Origin: Psychroflexus gondwanensis ACAM 44
GTDB lineage: Bacteria; Bacteroidota; Bacteroidia; Flavobacteriales; Flavobacteriaceae
Length of the DNA stretch: 64,000 nucleotides
Assembly: GCF_000355905.1 (NCBI RefSeq)
Contig: NZ_APLF01000003.1
Span: 248,001-312,000 of the forward strand
Direction: 5' to 3'
Shown: one piece after another, positions 63,781-64,000 of the stretch
Layout: the number at the start of each line of letters is the position of its first letter
How positions within the stretch are numbered: position 1 is the first letter of the stretch
The notes under the pieces: model-generated
Database searches by the model: none
What the model was told of the DNA's origin: nothing
The model's input: only the letters and a program-made list of their open reading frames with translations
Translations under genes and position numbers: made by a program

Positions 63781-64000
63781 TTGAGATATCTTACCATCAT
63801 CCTATTTTTATATTCAGGAATAATTTTTTCACAAACTCAAAAAGATACCACCTCTCTACAGGAAGTTAAATTGAAGACTTCGGTTGAAATGGAGAGGGAT
63901 TACCAGCAAGACGCCAATGTGTCTTTGCTTAATCAAGAAGAGTTATTACAGTCCAACCAAACGACAATCACTCCAATTCTTAATAAAATTCCTGGAGTGT
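63781..64000 (+). CDS. TonB-dependent receptor, N-terminal part (truncated by window)
   Basis: From a TTG start (an upstream in-frame stop at 63766 excludes earlier starts) it reads a signal peptide LTIILFLYSGIIFSQTQKD, then QEVKLKTSVEMERDYQQDAN, SLLNQEELLQSNQT and PILNKIPGV, the start of the plug domain. No stop occurs before the window edge, unlike the left copy. It is probably the functional receptor of the M14/receptor pair, importing a ligand across the outer membrane. Confidence 0.8.
   Translation, partial: MRYLTIILFLYSGIIFSQTQKDTTSLQEVKLKTSVEMERDYQQDANVSLLNQEELLQSNQTTITPILNKIPGV

Larger units (their letters stand above)
63546..64000. repeat. Right copy of island-flanking direct repeat
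   Basis: Homologous to 51637-52087 in the same orientation. It runs off the window within the receptor coding region, so its true length is unknown. Confidence 0.85.

Overview
The window comes from an AT-rich member of the Bacteroidota, class Flavobacteriia. The evidence is a porP/sprF-type gene directly after a giant type B T9SS adhesin, TAnnTTTG-type -7 boxes in front of several genes, weak Shine-Dalgarno signals, HDIG, TonB-receptor and sterol-desaturase genes in flavobacterial style, and IS110, IS91 and IS4 remnants. The many pseudogenes and IS scars would fit a genus such as Psychroflexus, but that is a guess.

Positions 1-51.8 kb are mostly core chromosome. First come the end of a surface-polysaccharide locus (glycosyltransferase, flippase) and uvrA, then an ECF sigma factor, nth, bcp, xerD, a second ECF sigma factor with a membrane partner, NDH-2 and a TlpA-like lipoprotein. 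Next are a GAF protein, an HD/Pycsar-effector-like membrane protein, a phosphoesterase fused to an outer-membrane barrel, an NlpC/P60 hydrolase, a thiolase, a 7TM-HD phosphodiesterase, cmk, gap, lipA and a PAQR protein. From 27.3 to 35.3 kb lies the 2345-residue adhesin/PorP pair. From 35.7 to 51.8 kb follow a methyltransferase, an SDR, a dead pirin gene, a sigma/membrane-protein/DUF4097 operon, two M14 peptidases, a desaturase, a large hybrid histidine kinase, and pyrE facing a NUDIX gene.

Positions 51.8-64 kb are a scrambled accessory island. It is bounded by two diverged direct copies (about 450 bp each) of a divergent M14-peptidase/TonB-receptor junction. The left copy keeps the peptidase and has a dead receptor; the right copy has a dead peptidase and an open receptor that runs off the window. 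In between are a frameshifted NTF2-like lipoprotein, two IS110 fragments, a membrane protein with a possible PD-(D/E)XK-like patch, a surface protein, an intact IS4 element, a Cys-rich lipoprotein, a flavin oxidoreductase, a YefM-YoeB module, an IS91 transposase remnant and an MqsRA-like module.

Three copies of what looks like the IS91 3' end sit just beyond the stop codons of minus-strand genes. A second repeat family behaves like the matching 5' end, and one 5'/3' pair brackets the oxidoreductase. This suggests that IS91-like one-ended transposition built much of the island. Small palindromic insertions interrupt both the IS110 and the IS91 remnants. No tRNA, rRNA or CRISPR array was recognised.
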